Below are positions 1 through 12,282 of a stretch of 64,000 nucleotides of DNA, in pieces (positions within the stretch are counted from its first letter, which is position 1; every line of letters starts with the position of its first letter). The notes under the pieces were generated by a model. The model was not told where the DNA came from. It was given only the letters and a program-made list of their open reading frames with translations, and did not search any database. Position numbers and translations under genes: made by a program. Origin of the DNA: Fomitopsis serialis (taxonomy: Eukaryota; Basidiomycota; Agaricomycetes; Polyporales; Fomitopsidaceae); NCBI RefSeq assembly GCF_022376445.1, contig NW_025955015.1:124001-188000 (forward strand), written 5' to 3'.

Positions 1-630
1 CATCGACATCCTCGGAAAAGAATGAACCCGCTCGGTGCCCGCTGTTGTTTACTTCGCAGTCAGCCCAGTTTTCGAACAAAATGCTGTGCACGCGCCTGTA
101 GCGATGTGTGTTGGCTTCTTCGAGTGGCTGATAACCGTCGTCAACGGCTGAGGAGGAGAAAGCCCTCCGACGCGTGAGCATAGGTAGTACGGACGCAACC
201 TATGAGCAGAGGTGTCCTACAGGTGGGCCTCCACGATACATACGCGCCTCTGGGATGGTTTTAAGGGGGTGATACTCCGGGATTCTTGCCATCTTACGCG
301 ACGCGCTCCTTATGTACGTACAGTGCAAAGCTTCTGGCGCAAGACGCACGTCAAGGCCCAGGCCCCAGGCGCTTCCGTTAAGAACTGGGATTGAACGGAA
401 GACAGTCACGTGTCATGTCAGGAGGGATCGCAGATTCAAGAAGATCCATGGCAGATCTTGCCAAGCCGCAATTTGCGCTTCCGGTTTTGGCTCGCAACAT
501 AAGAGGACCTCGGGTAGAGTGAGTGAGCGAGCGGTGGTACACACATTGTACCGCTTGTTTCTGAGCAGGGTGTGAAGCAATCAATTAGCCCAAGTGTACA
601 GTAAGTCTACCACAACGGAGTCCGTTTTCA
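1..630. other. no gene recognised
   Basis: I see no reading frame with recognisable protein similarity and no plausible exon chain here. It is probably the 3' flank of the OXA1-type gene, which ends at 631 on the minus strand, plus intergenic DNA. Confidence 0.4.
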
Positions 631-1987
631 TTACCGCCTATGATTCCTTGCCCTGATGATAGCCTCCTGCTCCTTCTTTTTGTCCTGCCACCAATGCTTC
701 AAAAAGTCGACAGACTCCATCATTGTTGCCGGTTTTGTTTGGTGCTGCTGCTGCACAATGGGGATGCCCAGCAATCTCCTAATGGCGGTCGACCGCAGGA
801 CGAGACTTTGTGCCATGAGACCGATAATACTCGTGATGATGTACACCATGGTACCCTAGAGGGCAATGAGCACGACGCACCGAGGCACAGATGGAATACG
901 CACCGAAGGGAGATGCCAGCAAAGCGGTACACTGACGAGAGATAGAACACGGAAGAGATTGACTAGGTGTGCCGTCTGGGGAGACGACATCATCTCACGA
1001 GCACCCAACTATGTGGAACGAACGGTCAGCACACGCGCTCTCCAGACAGGTATCTTCGATCTTACAGTGAGTTGAAGGTTGATGAGCACAGTGGCAGCGA
1101 TGGGCAAGGTACCAGTAGGATCCGCAACCGTCAAGTCAGGCAAATATGACAAACCGGTGTACTTCAGCTGCTCAAGGGGAAAGTCACACAGCCCCTTGAC
1201 ACCGAAGAACAACCCTAGTGTAATTGGCAGCTGTACGACGGGGAGCAGGGCCATCGACCCCATGCTCACGCCTGCCTTCTCGTAGATGCTCCGCTGTTTG
1301 AGGACGACCTGTTGCAAGAGGAGCATGTCCTTGGTCTCCTGCGCGAGCTGCATCTTCAGCCGGAGCTTGTTGATCTCCTCCGCGTGTGGTGCCAAGGCGG
1401 CGGTCGAGCGCATGGACCGCACGGTGAAGGGGAAGAGGATGACACGCGTGATGAGCGTTGCGCTCACAATCGTCCAGAGCCACGGTATGCCCGTCGAGAC
1501 TTGCAGGGCCTCCATACCCCAGCGGGAAAGGCCTGCGGGCGTCCATGTAATCAGTCCGAGCGACGCGAGGTCACCATAGTTCAGAGGGGGTGGAGGTATT
1601 GATGCAGCAGCAGCGGCAGCATCTATGAGACTTCCGCCGGGACATTGGCCAGCTCGATGTCGTTTGTGGAACATCCCCTGCGGTGCTCGTGCCTTCTGCG
1701 GGAGCTGCCGTGTCCAGCAGCGGTTCTTCTGGAGTGGCGGGTTGTTCAGGAAGGGTCTCCTCAGCAACTACCGGCTCTTGAGGAGCTTTTGGAGAGGAGG
1801 ACCACCAGTAACTCCGCGCGTTACGGGACAGTCCACTCGGCCGCAGCGAGGGAAGCGGTCTTGTACGCTGTCGGACGTCAGAAATACGTTTCCGTGTTTA
1901 TGATAAACTTACATGTAGTATGACTGGCGCAGTCAGTCGACTCTGAGAGTGACATGCTGCTTGGATCGACACTCTGCATCCGCGCAT
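631..1987 (-). CDS. OXA1: OXA1/YidC-family mitochondrial inner-membrane insertase
   Basis: Inserts mitochondrially made and some imported proteins into the inner membrane. Exons read on the minus strand: 1913-1987, 1066-1867, 904-1008 and 631-855, with 45-57 bp GT-AG introns. The start at 1987 gives an Arg-rich, acid-free presequence (MRGCRVSIQAACHSQSR...), as expected for matrix targeting. The core holds the conserved loop and membrane segments: NYGDLASLGLITWTPAGL, WTIVSATLITRVILFPF, the helical hairpin region NKLRLKMQLAQETKD, LPVVQLPITLGLFFGVK and, after the last intron, LPSGTMVYIITSIIG. The C-terminus is basic, as in family members that contact the mitoribosome. Oddity: between the Pro/Glu-rich linker (about 1640-1700) and the conserved core the frame has to change about twice, so the linker contains indels (assembly error or mutation). 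It is divergently arranged with the EF-1-beta gene, about 360 bp apart. Confidence 0.85.
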
Positions 1988-2345
1988 TGAGGCACTATAC
2001 ACCCGAAAGCCGCTCTAACACTCACCTCGAGCCCAGGTAACCTAGCCTTTGCACGTACGCCATTTTTCACCAACACCTGTGCCTATTCCACCGGAGGTGC
2101 CGCGACGAACAGGAGAGCCCACAGCTATTCAGGTCGAGCGTGGAGGGCGGGGTGAATGCCAGCAGCCACAGTGCCGGCTGGCCGGGAAAGATCGAGGTCC
2201 TCCGGCGTCTTCGCCACGCGAAGTCGACTGGGGCCGGCCCTGAAGTCACTGCTAATTTTCTCGACTTGCTGAACGTGCTTGAAGCCTTCCATCGATCCCA
2301 ACCCATCCCTCCTCCTCTTATTTCCTCCCTCGCTCTCGCTGTACG
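1988..2345. promoter_or_regulatory. shared divergent promoter region, OXA1 / EF-1-beta
   Basis: This 358-bp gap separates the two start codons facing away from each other. A strong pyrimidine tract (about 2290-2340, CCTCCTCTTATTTCCTCCC) lies just before the EF-1-beta ATG. Such CT-rich stretches are common ahead of highly expressed fungal genes. No clear TATA box was seen. That it drives both genes is inference from spacing. Confidence 0.45.
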
Positions 2346-3371
2346 ATGTCTGTCGACCTTGCAAAGCTCAACTCCCACCTGGCGACCAGGTCTTACGTTG
2401 AGGGGTGAGTTTCCTGTCCTTTCTCAGTGCGTTCCAGCGATGGGCGCGCGCGAAGTGATGAATCCTACGCTATGGTCCGTGTTTCCAAGAAGCGACTAGA
2501 CACCGCTGCTCAAGCATGCCGACAACTATCTACCTGGCTTTCTGATCCTCTAACACCCATTTGCATCAGTTGGTTTTGTACTCATTGACTGACGAATACC
2601 CTTCACAGCTACACGCCCTCGCAGGCCGACGTGCACGTCTACAAGGCGGTCACCTCCGCCCCCGACGCGTCTGCATACCCCGCCGTCGCGCGCTGGTACA
2701 ACCATATCAAGTCCTACACCGCCGAGTTCGCATCGTTCTCCGGCTCCAGCAAGGCAGGCGAGGCGTTCTTCGGTAGCGCTGCCCCCGTCAAGGAGGAGGC
2801 TACTGAGGATGACGATGAGGTCGACCTCTTTGGCTCTGATGACGAGGAGGATGCGGAAGCGGAGCGCATTAAGGCTGAGCGTATCGCCGCGTACAACGTG
2901 AAGAAGGCCGCGAAGCCCAAGACGGTTGCCAAGGTCTGCATCCTCTCTACTCTGCCCCAGGCTCCGGTATCAGAGCATTGACCGACTCAACTTTACTCGC
3001 AGTCCGTCGTTACTTTCGAGGTGAAGCCATGGGATGATGAAACCGACATGGCAAAGCTTGAAGAGGCCGTGCGCTCCATCCAATGGGAGGGTCTTGTCTG
3101 GGGTGCGAGCAAGCTTGTCCCGATCGGTTACGGTATCAAGAAGCTGCAGATCACCATCGTCGTTGGTACGTCTACTCGTTACGAGTCCGCGGATACTCGC
3201 TGATGAGTTGCAACAGAGGATGAACTGGTTTCCCTCGATGACCTCCAGGAGAAGGTCGCCGAGTTCGAAGACTACGTTCAGAGCTCCGACATTGCTGCTA
3301 TGCAGAGTGCGTATCATGTTTATGTTCTTGGTGGTGGCACCCACTAACAGCTCCCCATTGCAGAGCTCTGA
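2346..3371 (+). CDS. EFB1: translation elongation factor 1-beta (eEF1B-alpha), guanine nucleotide exchange factor
   Basis: Reloads eEF1A with GTP during translation elongation in the cytoplasm. Five exons: 2346-2404, 2609-2933, 3003-3165, 3217-3306, 3364-3371, coding for 214 aa in an unbroken frame. The N-terminal part is the GST-C-like domain (start [20 protein letters not shown]). It is followed by an acidic linker ([20 protein letters not shown]) around residues 90-115, and then the C-terminal exchange domain with [32 protein letters not shown] and [13 protein letters not shown]. The final exon is only 8 nt (end of a Lys codon, Leu, stop), a known pattern for this gene in basidiomycetes. 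The first intron (204 bp) is much longer than the others, which often goes with high expression. Length and domain order match the family. Confidence 0.97.
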
Positions 3372-3845
3372 GTGGTCGCGATCGCGTATTGTATCCATGT
3401 TTCCTCTGTATCATGGGCTTCGTGTAGTATGAAGGGTACCAGTAGCTGTGTGTACGCGTGGATCTTACGAGAAGTCTAGAATGAAATGTGCTTGTAGCTG
3501 TGGCCACACTGCGGAATCTATCAACCTGCGGTGCACTCGCCCTTTCTGTGTTCTTTCTCTCTAGGGCGGGCCGGTGGCTTTGCTCTACGTAGGTCACTTG
3601 TTCATCGCGAAAGAGAAATTGCATGGGGACAAGCGCTGTCGGCACTTACAAGCGCGCACGACACGCGTCAGTCACGATGGGTGACGCGTTACGCGTTTGT
3701 GACGCTACGCGTTTGGCGCGAGTGCGACCGCCGTCTCAGTCTCAGGACCATACTTCAACTTCAGTTTGTCCTTCACGGTCATCCGTCACTTCTCTCCTAT
3801 CCTGTAACACCTGCCACTCGATCACTCTGTGTCGACTCGACTACC
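3372..3845. other. intergenic spacer, EF-1-beta to ASF1
   Basis: Holds the 3' flank of EF-1-beta and the promoter of ASF1. A cluster of ACGCGT-type motifs (ACACGCGTCA, GTGACGCGTTACGCGTTTGTGACGCTACGCGTTTG) lies at about 3659-3715. MCB-like ACGCGT boxes are cell-cycle elements ahead of S-phase genes in yeasts, and ASF1 is an S-phase histone chaperone. The link is inference. Confidence 0.4.
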
Positions 3846-4637
3846 ATGTCTATCGTGACGATAAGGGTGCGTAACTCATTGCTGCTGTGGCGATGCTGCT
3901 CATGTATGCATCTAGAATGTAGAGTTCCTCAACAACCCCGCAAGGTTTTCGGACCCATACCACTTTCGCGTTACATTCGAATGCATTGCACCCCTTCCAG
4001 AAGGTACAGTCTCCTCGGTGCACCAGGCACCCTCCTGGAGGGACCGAACGTTCGCGATCTGACCGGTGTTCACAGATCTCGAATGGCGGCTCATCTACGT
4101 CTCTTCGCCGGGGGACGAGGAACTTGACCAGGAACTCGACGACTGTTTGGTGGGTCCGGTACCAGTAGGAGTCAACGCGTTTGATTTCGAAGGCTCCGCC
4201 CCCAACCCATCAAAAATCCCACCTGAGGACGTCCTCGGAGTGGCCGCGCTCATTCTCACCGGTTCATACAAAGACCAGGAATTCGTCCGTGTGGGCTACT
4301 ACCAAAATACGGAATACGACAACGAGGAGATGAAGGAGGCACTTCCGGAGCCCATCCGTTTTGACCGGCTTGTGAGGGATATCAACTCGAAGCCGCGGGT
4401 AACGAGGTTCCAGATCAAGTGGTGCGTACTCTGCTTTGTTCGCACAACCACATATTCTCTGCTTGGCTGTGCTGTGTGCTGTGTCGATGTGCTGACGCGA
4501 CTTGTTGTAGGGACATAACGCCGCAGCAGCGGACAGGTCAAGCCATCGGAGCGGCTACGTCCGCGGCAGTCCCATCTGCGAACGACCTAGACGCGGAGGA
4601 CGAACCGAGCACGAACGGCAATGACATGTCGCCATGA
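3846..4637 (+). CDS. ASF1: histone H3-H4 chaperone ASF1
   Basis: Binds H3-H4 dimers and hands them to CAF-1 or HIRA during nucleosome assembly in the nucleus. Four exons: 3846-3866, 3916-4003, 4076-4421 and 4511-4637, giving 193 aa with no frame break. The immunoglobulin-like core is clear: [67 protein letters not shown]. The histone-binding face around the conserved VG...F and the LEWRLIYV strand are present. The C-terminal tail after residue about 155 is acidic and disordered ([17 protein letters not shown]), as in fungal orthologues. The first exon codes for only seven residues. Confidence 0.96.
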
Positions 4638-5058
4638 CAGGCTGCTTCTGTCTTCCGTCCACTTCCTCTTGTCCAGGTTCTGCGTGAAGCGAAGGGCGAT
4701 CGCAAATTGTATTACATCCTATCTGTGTGCCTTTTATTAGTTGTCCTAGCGTCCGGTGCTAACCTGCTGACTCTCCACGCATACCATTTCGCATTGCAAT
4801 TATACCTATGTAGCATGAATGTTGCCGCTGTTCCCAGGGCCTACAAGTAATCGTTACTCAATGACATCAGTACAGACCTCAAGGTTGCCTCTGCCTGAGA
4901 GACAAGGTCCACCAAATGGGAGGAGATATCCATGGCCTATAACATCATTGTTCTACAAGCAATCTGTTGCTCTCACGAGCCTTGTGCGCCTGACTGGGTA
5001 GGTGTTGTGTATAAGCGCTCTAACCCTACTGACTACCAGTAGCTCATGGGACAAGGCG
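4638..5058. other. intergenic, nothing recognised
   Basis: Contains the 3' flank of ASF1 and the upstream region of the F-box gene. No conserved coding segment or repeat was seen. Confidence 0.4.
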
Positions 5059-7088
5059 ATGCGCCGTGTCCCCCATGTATGAAAGTCTGAGTACGCTGGG
5101 ATCAGCCCCCCTGGCCATTGTTGTTCCCCCACCTCTTTCATCGCTGCCCGCAGTGCCACTCAGGCTGCTCTATATCGCCCTGTGCCTTGCTTTGTTCGTC
5201 TGAACGATCACTCTCATTCCCTGGTTCATACAGGATGCAGGCTCGGCTGTTTGGACAAATGTTAACACAGATAGGCGTGCAGCCTCCGCCGCCGCTTCCA
5301 CCTCCACTCCTGCTCCGGCTGCGGCCCCACCTCCGCCCAACCCGTCACCATTCCCGTACTTGCCCATGGACATCCTGCGCAGGGTAATGCACGTCGGGGA
5401 CCTGCATAGCAAAGACATCTTCTCCGTCGCTTCCACGTGCAGACCGCTTCAACGGTGCGCCCCGATGGCTTACAATGCCATTCACTTTCCGCTGGACGCG
5501 ACATGCGGAACAGTGCGGGGCTTGCTTCGGCTCACGAACAAACTCACCTTACTGTTGCAGACGCTCGGTGAAAACAGAGGTCACCCGACGCACATCTTCC
5601 GTATCACGCTCTTCGCGCCTCGATCCTCCTCGGCCGATGTCTCTTTGTCCTTGGGGCCAGCATTCGACGCGTCTCCCGTCCGCGAAGAGAACGCGGAAGT
5701 GTATCTCCGCTTAATATTCGAATTCGACTGTTGCCTCAGCCAACTTGTCGCCCACCAGACCACCCCGAACTTACGCACCTTCATCCTCGACGCCTCCGCG
5801 ACCGGCCTGCTCCTTCCGTTGTCGTACACGCTGATGGCGTTCTTACGGGACGAACGGCGTCTCTTCAAAGAGCTTGGTCTCGTCCGCGTCTGCACGAACT
5901 CGGACACGAATATGCCATCGCCTCTGACGGACGACATGCCCATAGTGCCTGCGCGCAACCTGCAAGTGCGGCGGATCACGGTCCGCTCGGAGGACGTGCA
6001 GCTCTCGCGCGCGTTCTTGCTGCATCCGGTGTGCGTGCGTGCCCTGGACTTTAGGGAGAGCGTCGTGTCGAGCGAGCCGTGGTTGGCCGTGTTCGGAGGC
6101 GGCCTGCGCGACGCTGGGGCTTCGAGCGTAGTCAATCAGCTGTGTCTGACGTGCGGCGGGAGCAATCCGCTGTACGAAGATCATTCTGACTTTGTGAGCT
6201 ATGCGCTGGTGAGTGGCACACCGTCCTGTCTGATCCGGTGACGGATAGCTGTCTGTAGACGACAGGATGGAACAACCTCTCGAGCCTCTCGATATCGGCG
6301 TTCTTCAAGCTGGAGCACTTGACCGAGCTCGGCCAGTGCCCGCTGCGTCGTTTGCGGCTCACGGTGAACGTGGATGACCAGTTCATGCCCGAATTCGGCC
6401 CGCATCTGCTCTCGGGCATCCTCAACATCTTCCCGAACCTGGAAGAGATCATCATGGACCATATGAGGGCGACGCTGTACGCTTACTCGCTGACTGAAGA
6501 GTGCCTGGTGCGCAATTCGTTACCTTCTTGTGTCTCTGCTTCGACTGAACCGTGGGATTGGCAGGTCGAGTGGAGCAAGACTATTCGCGAGACTAGCTTG
6601 CGCGTACTTGCGTTGTCGACCTTGTTCGTGGTGGAACCGAGCGACTGTGGATCAGACTATGCTGATGTCGGTACCGTATGCTCGGACGTCGAGATGAGCG
6701 ACAGCATGGAGTCAAGCCTCAATATGTCCGATAACCAGTCCAGTGAGTGCCACCTCTCTGTCACGCATATGCGCCGCAGCTGCTCATTGTGCATGGTGAA
6801 GGCAAACAAATCGCCGTGGAGTCTCCAGAGTACTTCCTCGACGACCTAGCAACATTCTCCGAGGATTTCTTCGACAAACACCTACGCTCGGAGTCCCTGC
6901 AGGAACTGCGCTTCCTCTACGAGGATCCCGAGACTGGCTACACAGAGTCTGTCGGCTTTCGTCCTCAGATAGCCAATCCGTCTGCAATGGAAGGCCCTGA
7001 GAAGAGAGACTACATCGCAATTCCTGTTGATGCGGCGTACGACATGTTCTGGGAGCCGGGTGGAGGCGGAGGCCGGGTGACTATCTGA
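5059..7088 (+). CDS. F-box protein of unknown target (agaricomycete type)
   Basis: Probable substrate adaptor of an SCF ubiquitin ligase. The chain of exons is about 5059-5076, 5234-6208, 6259-6507, 6565-6742 and 6802-7088. The F-box follows an Ala/Pro/Ser-rich leader: PYLPMDILRRVMHVGDL, then SKDIFSVASTCRPLQ. The rest (about 500 aa) has irregular Leu-rich segments (NLSSLSISAFFKLEHLTEL, CPLRRLRLTVNVDDQ), as in the large, fast-evolving families of such proteins in mushroom genomes. An acidic stretch rich in Ser/Asp (SDVEMSDSMESSLNMSDN) lies near residue 430. The very short first exon (Met-Arg-Arg-Val-Pro-His) is the weakest part: it was chosen because it joins in frame to the acceptor at 5233. 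The target protein cannot be told. Confidence 0.7.
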
Positions 7089-7518
7089 GGTCCTTCCTCT
7101 ATACAGATGAGGACAGGGGGGACGAAGATGAGTAGCTGGAGGAAGGGATTGCCGGTAGGCACACTTCTTCCTGTTCGGTCTTGTGTGTGCTGTTGTTGAC
7201 GGAGTCGGACTGCTCTTGGGACTAGTGCCACACGTTGTATTGCTAGCATTGGTGCATTGCATTGCACCTGTACTCCGCCCCATCGCAACAGCTGTCGGTG
7301 ATCAGCGTCACATCCACCGGTGGTTGAATCAATATATACCGACTCCGTAGCATCAGTCATTAAGAGCTTTGATACGGCGAGCAGAGATCAAAGTGGCCTT
7401 CTCTGGCCGCCAAGTGGGTGTATCGATGATCTAGCATCGAAGTGAATTACAGTACCCGTATGTATAGTACACCGGTTCGATATGGCTACAACGTATCGTC
7501 AGGTCATGCATGACATTA
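7089..7518. other. convergent intergenic spacer, nothing recognised
   Basis: Lies between the ends of the F-box gene (+) and FES1 (-), so it should hold the two 3' untranslated regions. No coding similarity or repeat was seen. Confidence 0.4.
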
Positions 7519-8879
7519 CTATGCTATAGCTTGCTTGAACGCCGTCAGCTCGTCCGTCGTCAGCCCCCACTTCTCAGCAAGCTTCGGCTCACTGCCCGCC
7601 TTGTCCGTCTCGTCCTTTACATGTGCGCGCAGGTCGGTCTTCTGCTGCGCGGAGAAGCGGCCGTCGCACGACGTCGCGTAGGTGTGTAGTGTCCTACAAC
7701 AACGCGTTAACCAATAGCCCCGAGGCACGCTAGGTGTGCCGCAACAAATCTCACCTGATCACGTTCTCGTCGAAGTCGGCGTCCCCCTCGCTCTCGCCGT
7801 CAGGGCCGTATGGAACGGGGGAAGTCACCGCCGAGACGAGCGACTGCAGGATGCCATGCTCCTCGAGCGCTTTGAGCGCCGCCGGGGAGGTTGAGATTGA
7901 GGAGGGGTCCGATAGCATGGACGCATGCGAGTTCGGGTGGACTGGACCGCTGGGCGGTTGCGTGTCCGATGAATGGATGGCAAGCCCGGTGCTATTCGAT
8001 CCGGCGGATGGTGCGGGTGCGGGTTGCGAGACGTGCGTCGTGGGGATGATAAGGGTGTTTAGGAGGAAGGCAGTTTTGCGGCGGACGCTGATATCGGAGT
8101 CTATCAGGTTCGGTGTGAGCTCATGTTGTAGTAGAAGGGCTACGGGACATCTGACCTTCGAGAGCCGCTTTCAGGACTTGCCAGCCACCCGCTTCGTCGA
8201 ACTGCTTGACGGCAGCGGAACTGAGCCTCAACAGTGCCGAAAGAGCGTATACGGCTTTTGAGCGCAGTTCGGCGATTGACGGATGGATTGAGGAAGGTGA
8301 GCAACGTCGGCATCGGCGACAGAGCGAGGTACTGAAGGTAATAATAGCTAATGAGCAACGCTTCATCAAGCAGCATAATGCAGCGACACTCACCGCGCTT
8401 TGTGCAGACGGGTTGTTCTGAATGGCAGTACCGATAACCCAGAGTGTCTGCATCTTGATTCCCTCGGTTGTATTTGGTGACTTCAGTAGATTGTGAAGGG
8501 GCTCCCACATCTTCATCTTCTCGATGTCTGCAACGACAACGTAAGACGAACGCCGTATGCAGACGGTCATAGGTGTGCTCACTGTTCGCATTGTCGATCT
8601 GCTCAACGAGCTGCACGTATGCTCGTCAGTACATCATTTCGAGGTCAAGGCATGTTCACTCACCATCTCGAGATTATCCAGAGCTTGTATCCGCTCGTCC
8701 TCATCCTTGCTTTCGTCCGTCGCGATGGCCAAAGCCTCCTTCATCAACTCCGAGTCTGGCTTCCCAAGGATAGCATCTATGATTCCGGGGTCCAAATTCT
8801 GGACCGATCGCGGCGGTGGCGGTGGTGCACCCTCATTGTTCGTCGAGTGCTCGATACTCCAGCGCAAGAGGCTCTCCAT
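7519..8879 (-). CDS. FES1: Hsp70 nucleotide exchange factor FES1 (HspBP1 family)
   Basis: Cytosolic armadillo-repeat protein that triggers ADP release from Hsp70. Exons on the minus strand: 8664-8879, 8583-8610, 8394-8527, 8156-8331, 7755-8100 and 7519-7693. Diagnostic parts are the N-terminal MESLLRWSIEHS, the Asn-Pro segment NLDPGIIDAILGKPDS, and the armadillo core: KMKMWEPLHNLLKSPN, TLWVIGTAIQNNPSAQSA, RSKAVYALSALLRLSSAAV, SDISVRRKTAFLLNTLI. A Ser/Pro-rich insert separates these from the C-terminal repeat HGILQSLVSAVTSPVPYGPD. In the fourth exon the frame must shift by one base at about 8285-8290 (between FLNPS and IAELRSKAVYAL). Either an indel error or a real mutation would explain it; no intron fits. 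All splice sites are otherwise canonical. Confidence 0.9.
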
Positions 8880-10220
8880 GGTTCTCCGTTATGATGCTGG
8901 AGTTCGTTGTGAAGTCTCTGTCGTGCTTTCTGTGTTGTGAGTGAGGGGGAAAGGTTTTAAGAGCGTTGTGGTGAAGTGAAATATATTGGGAGGGGAAGAT
9001 GCTCGAAGCTTCACGCCGTTTGGAGAAAAGGATCGGGCATACCTCGGCTATTGTCGATCGTGGCAGCGATCTTCAGCCACTGACAGATCAAGGGAGATGC
9101 CGACGTCTGTCGGCAACTCGCGCCAGCGATTTTGTCGCGTCGTTGCGTCGACAGCTCTTGTCTTGGTTCTGTCACTGCGTCGTACTGTAGGTCAATTTCT
9201 TTGACGCGTTTATTCGTGATCGGTGAGTATCCTGCTTGCATTCGTTCTCAAGTGATGAGGCAAATCGCCATGTACTTTCTATCCGAACTCAATGTAGACA
9301 CCAGTCTATCTAGTTTCAGCCTTGGCTGACTTCTTCGTTTTTGATTGTCCTTACCGTCTTGGGCTTGTCACTGACCATTCCAATAACAGAGGCCTCGCGG
9401 AGAAGATTTAACACGTTGGAAGACCGGCGCAACGTCGCAGTGGGTGAGTCACGCATCTTCACCTTGGATACCCGGATGAGATTTCTTTCGATGGGCGGAC
9501 AAAATGCACTCTGCCTACACCAAAGTCTCCCAATGTACAAAGCGGAGATGGGCACGGGTGCTTGTTGAAATGCATCGAGTACCTGACTTGCTGGATGTTA
9601 CGTGTATGCTGCGTGCGGTCGTGCTCATGCGGCTTCATTACAGGTCATTAAACTTGATTTTCATTGAATGAAAAGCGGTAGAACGTGCGATCCATGTATA
9701 GTGCACGTACCGCCTGTACCTGTGTAATACGTAGCTATAATGAATTGAGTGCAACTTCCTCCACATGCGCACGCCGTTCGTCGCCCGCGTGATTGTGCCG
9801 GTGGATGGTCTCAGTTGGTCAACTGTGCAGCCTCATGATCCCTACCCGCATCCTCGCCTGCGAAGGGGATCTTCTCAAGAAGCTCATTCTGCGATTGAAC
9901 ATCATCTTGACGACATCTCGCACTGTACATAACCGCGACAGCACGACATGAGCTAGAGCGAGGACCACGCCCGTCGGCAGCCCAGGCCCATGATTGATCC
10001 TGCGGACACCTACCGCGTCCCCTGACCGCTGAGGCTGACCCCGCTCCAGCTTCCTTCCTCCCAGCCATAGCGACCGCTTCGCTCATCTCTTGCGCACGTT
10101 CATAACTCGGGCCACCGGTGTCATGGGCCTTGGACGAACTGTCATCGGTGCTGCCGTCGCGTCGTGGATGCGATCCTCAGCGAAAGGCAAGGAACCTGCA
10201 GTCCAGAGACAGAGGACGAG
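8880..10220. other. intergenic, no gene supported
   Basis: Upstream of FES1 (start at 8879) and upstream of the membrane-protein gene starting near 10221. Short open frames at 8986-9568 and 9811-10086 show no recognisable family and no convincing exon chain. Region 9640-9760 is AT-richer than its surroundings. Confidence 0.35.
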
Positions 10221-11612
10221 ATGTCGCGCAGACCGCTGCTCAGTCTCTCGCTGCCGCCAAAACAGTCGTTCGGTTCGGCTGCCCCGCCTCCGGCGTATGG
10301 CTCGACGTCGAGACAGGCGAGCTCGAGCATCCATAGCAGTCCCGAGCGGTACCGGAGAGATAGCCAGTTGGGCCGGGTGCCCGAGGAGGGTCGACTGGAC
10401 GACTTGGATGAAGAGGAACTGGACCTGGAGGGCGGGGATACTACATTGGTACGTGTCTACATGGTTTCGGTAGGTTGATATTCTTCTCATGCTCTTTGCC
10501 TTTGCCAGGATCATACAAGCGGAAGCTTGCGCTGTACGTTTTCGTCCCGCTAAGTTCTCTGCTCGCGTTTGTGCTCCTTGCTACGCTTCCGCCACTCGTC
10601 TGGCCCAACGAATCGGATCCTCCCAGCGATTCAAGCTATCCCAGACACTTCCATTCGCCGCTACCCGAGCTACTCGTCTCGATATCGTTGTGGACTCTAT
10701 CCCACCATCTCCGCCTCCCCCTCTTCACCATCACTTCTTCCCTCTTCTCTTCACCTATCTGGAACACGCTTCTATTCAACGTCCTCCATGTCCTCTCAGC
10801 CAGCTTCTCCGCCTCTCCGCGTTCCCCATCCTCGGCGTCCGGCACAGGATGGACTACCCCCTGCCGACATGGAAGGACCTGCCTTCTCCCGGGTATGGTG
10901 GATCGCCCTGGGATGGGCGCTCGCCGACGTCGCCGTAGGGGTCACGCAGGGCTACGAGCAGCTCGCGCTGTATCGCGAAGTCATGGTCCCGGAGGACAGT
11001 GTCCGGGACGTGCTTGTGCGGTGGAAGAGCGGGCTTAGTGGGCTCGGCGGGGGCAGCCGCACTTCGTCAGATGACGCCCTGCCGCTCAGCCCGCGCGCGG
11101 TGGAAGCCCGCGAGAACGGGGAAGTCACTGCCAAGCCGAGAAGCATCGACGACGCTATCAAGCTGGCCGTGGACAAGGATCTGGAGGAGATCGTGCGGCT
11201 GAAGGATAGGGAGGAGCTTGAGGAGATATACGGGTACCTCCCATTGTGAGCGGGTGTTCGTTCGGACCACTTGTCACTGACATGGCGATTGACTGCAGCA
11301 TATCCCGGTCTTCGTATCGTGCCTCCAACGCATCGACTCTATCCTCCTCTCTCTGGGACACACCCTCATCCTCGCCGGGACCTACCTCCGGTCTCCGCTA
11401 TCCTTCCCTGACATTGATCTCCCACCGATTTACAGGAGTTATCCTTTTGCCATAGGTTTCCCCTTGTTGTATTGGTGCACCTTTCCCTCGCGCTCCTCCA
11501 CTCACCTGTCCTCCTGCCTCGCGTCGGAGTACACACTATGGCGTACGTCGGCTTTCTGGTCGGTCTCGGTATTACTTTTGCCGGTCTTGCTCTCTGGGGT
11601 GCCTTGTCATAG
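10221..11612 (+). CDS. conserved multi-pass membrane protein of unknown function (frame-shifted copy)
   Basis: Not recognised by name. It starts with a cytosolic, charged N-terminus (MSRRPLLSLSLPPKQSFG; later acidic EEGRLDDLDEEELDLEGG). After an intron (about 10449-10508) come membrane helices LYVFVPLSSLLAFVLLA, a segment LLRLSAFPILGVRHRMDYP, then FSRVWWIALGWALADVAVG followed by TQGYEQLALYREVMVPED. After an intron starting at 11249 there is a C-terminal membrane part (RIDSILLSLGHTLILAGTYL and VGFLVGLGITFAGLALWGA). The conserved blocks lie in three different frames. At least three single-base changes are needed, two of them beside C runs (about 10885 and 11459), so the copy has indel errors or is decaying. 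The start at 10221 is the first in-frame ATG. Confidence 0.6.
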
Positions 11613-12282
11613 TCACTATCCGCACTACTGACTTGCTTACCTGTTGACATACGTGTTTTATCTCATTCTGGACCGATAGACACTTCAGATGCTTGGTGTG
11701 GAAGTGTGGCGATCGACGTCACGGCAGAATTAAGCTTTTGTTGGGAGAGATCGTGTGAGTGTCTCGGAGAATCTGGTTGCCTTGCAACCCACTGCCCTTC
11801 CCCGCGTTGCACATGGTTCGTCCTGGGACTGCCTCGTCTGCCGTGGCCGCCGATCCATTCCTTCCACCAATTCATGAGTTCTATTCATCAGGCTGAACCT
11901 GCGCGCCGGTCTCGACCCCTCCTCCTATCCCTGTGCTTGAACAGGCTTAAAGCCGCAGCGGGGAAGTTGACGTGTATCCCAAAGAGGTCTGGATTACGTC
12001 TTGCGTTCCTAGGAAATGTCCCTCGCAACCCGGCATCGGTAGCGCTGCCGCGATTGGGCATGCGCAGTGCCCGTAATATGCTTCAAGCGTGAGCGCCTTG
12101 GCCTGCCACGGCAAGACAACCTGCCCAGACAAGTTGAACCTCCCGCACGAACAGCCCCGCCATCCAGCTCCCGTCCGCAGTGCCGAGTGCTCGCCAGCCT
12201 TGGTCGATGGGGACACGAGCGCAGTCTCATTTGTCACGCTCTAGCTGCACTCTCGCCCCCGCAACCGTCTGACAACATCGCT
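11613..12282. other. intergenic, no gene supported
   Basis: No coding similarity recognised. It probably includes the promoter of the next plus-strand gene, whose likely start is at 12283. Confidence 0.35.
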
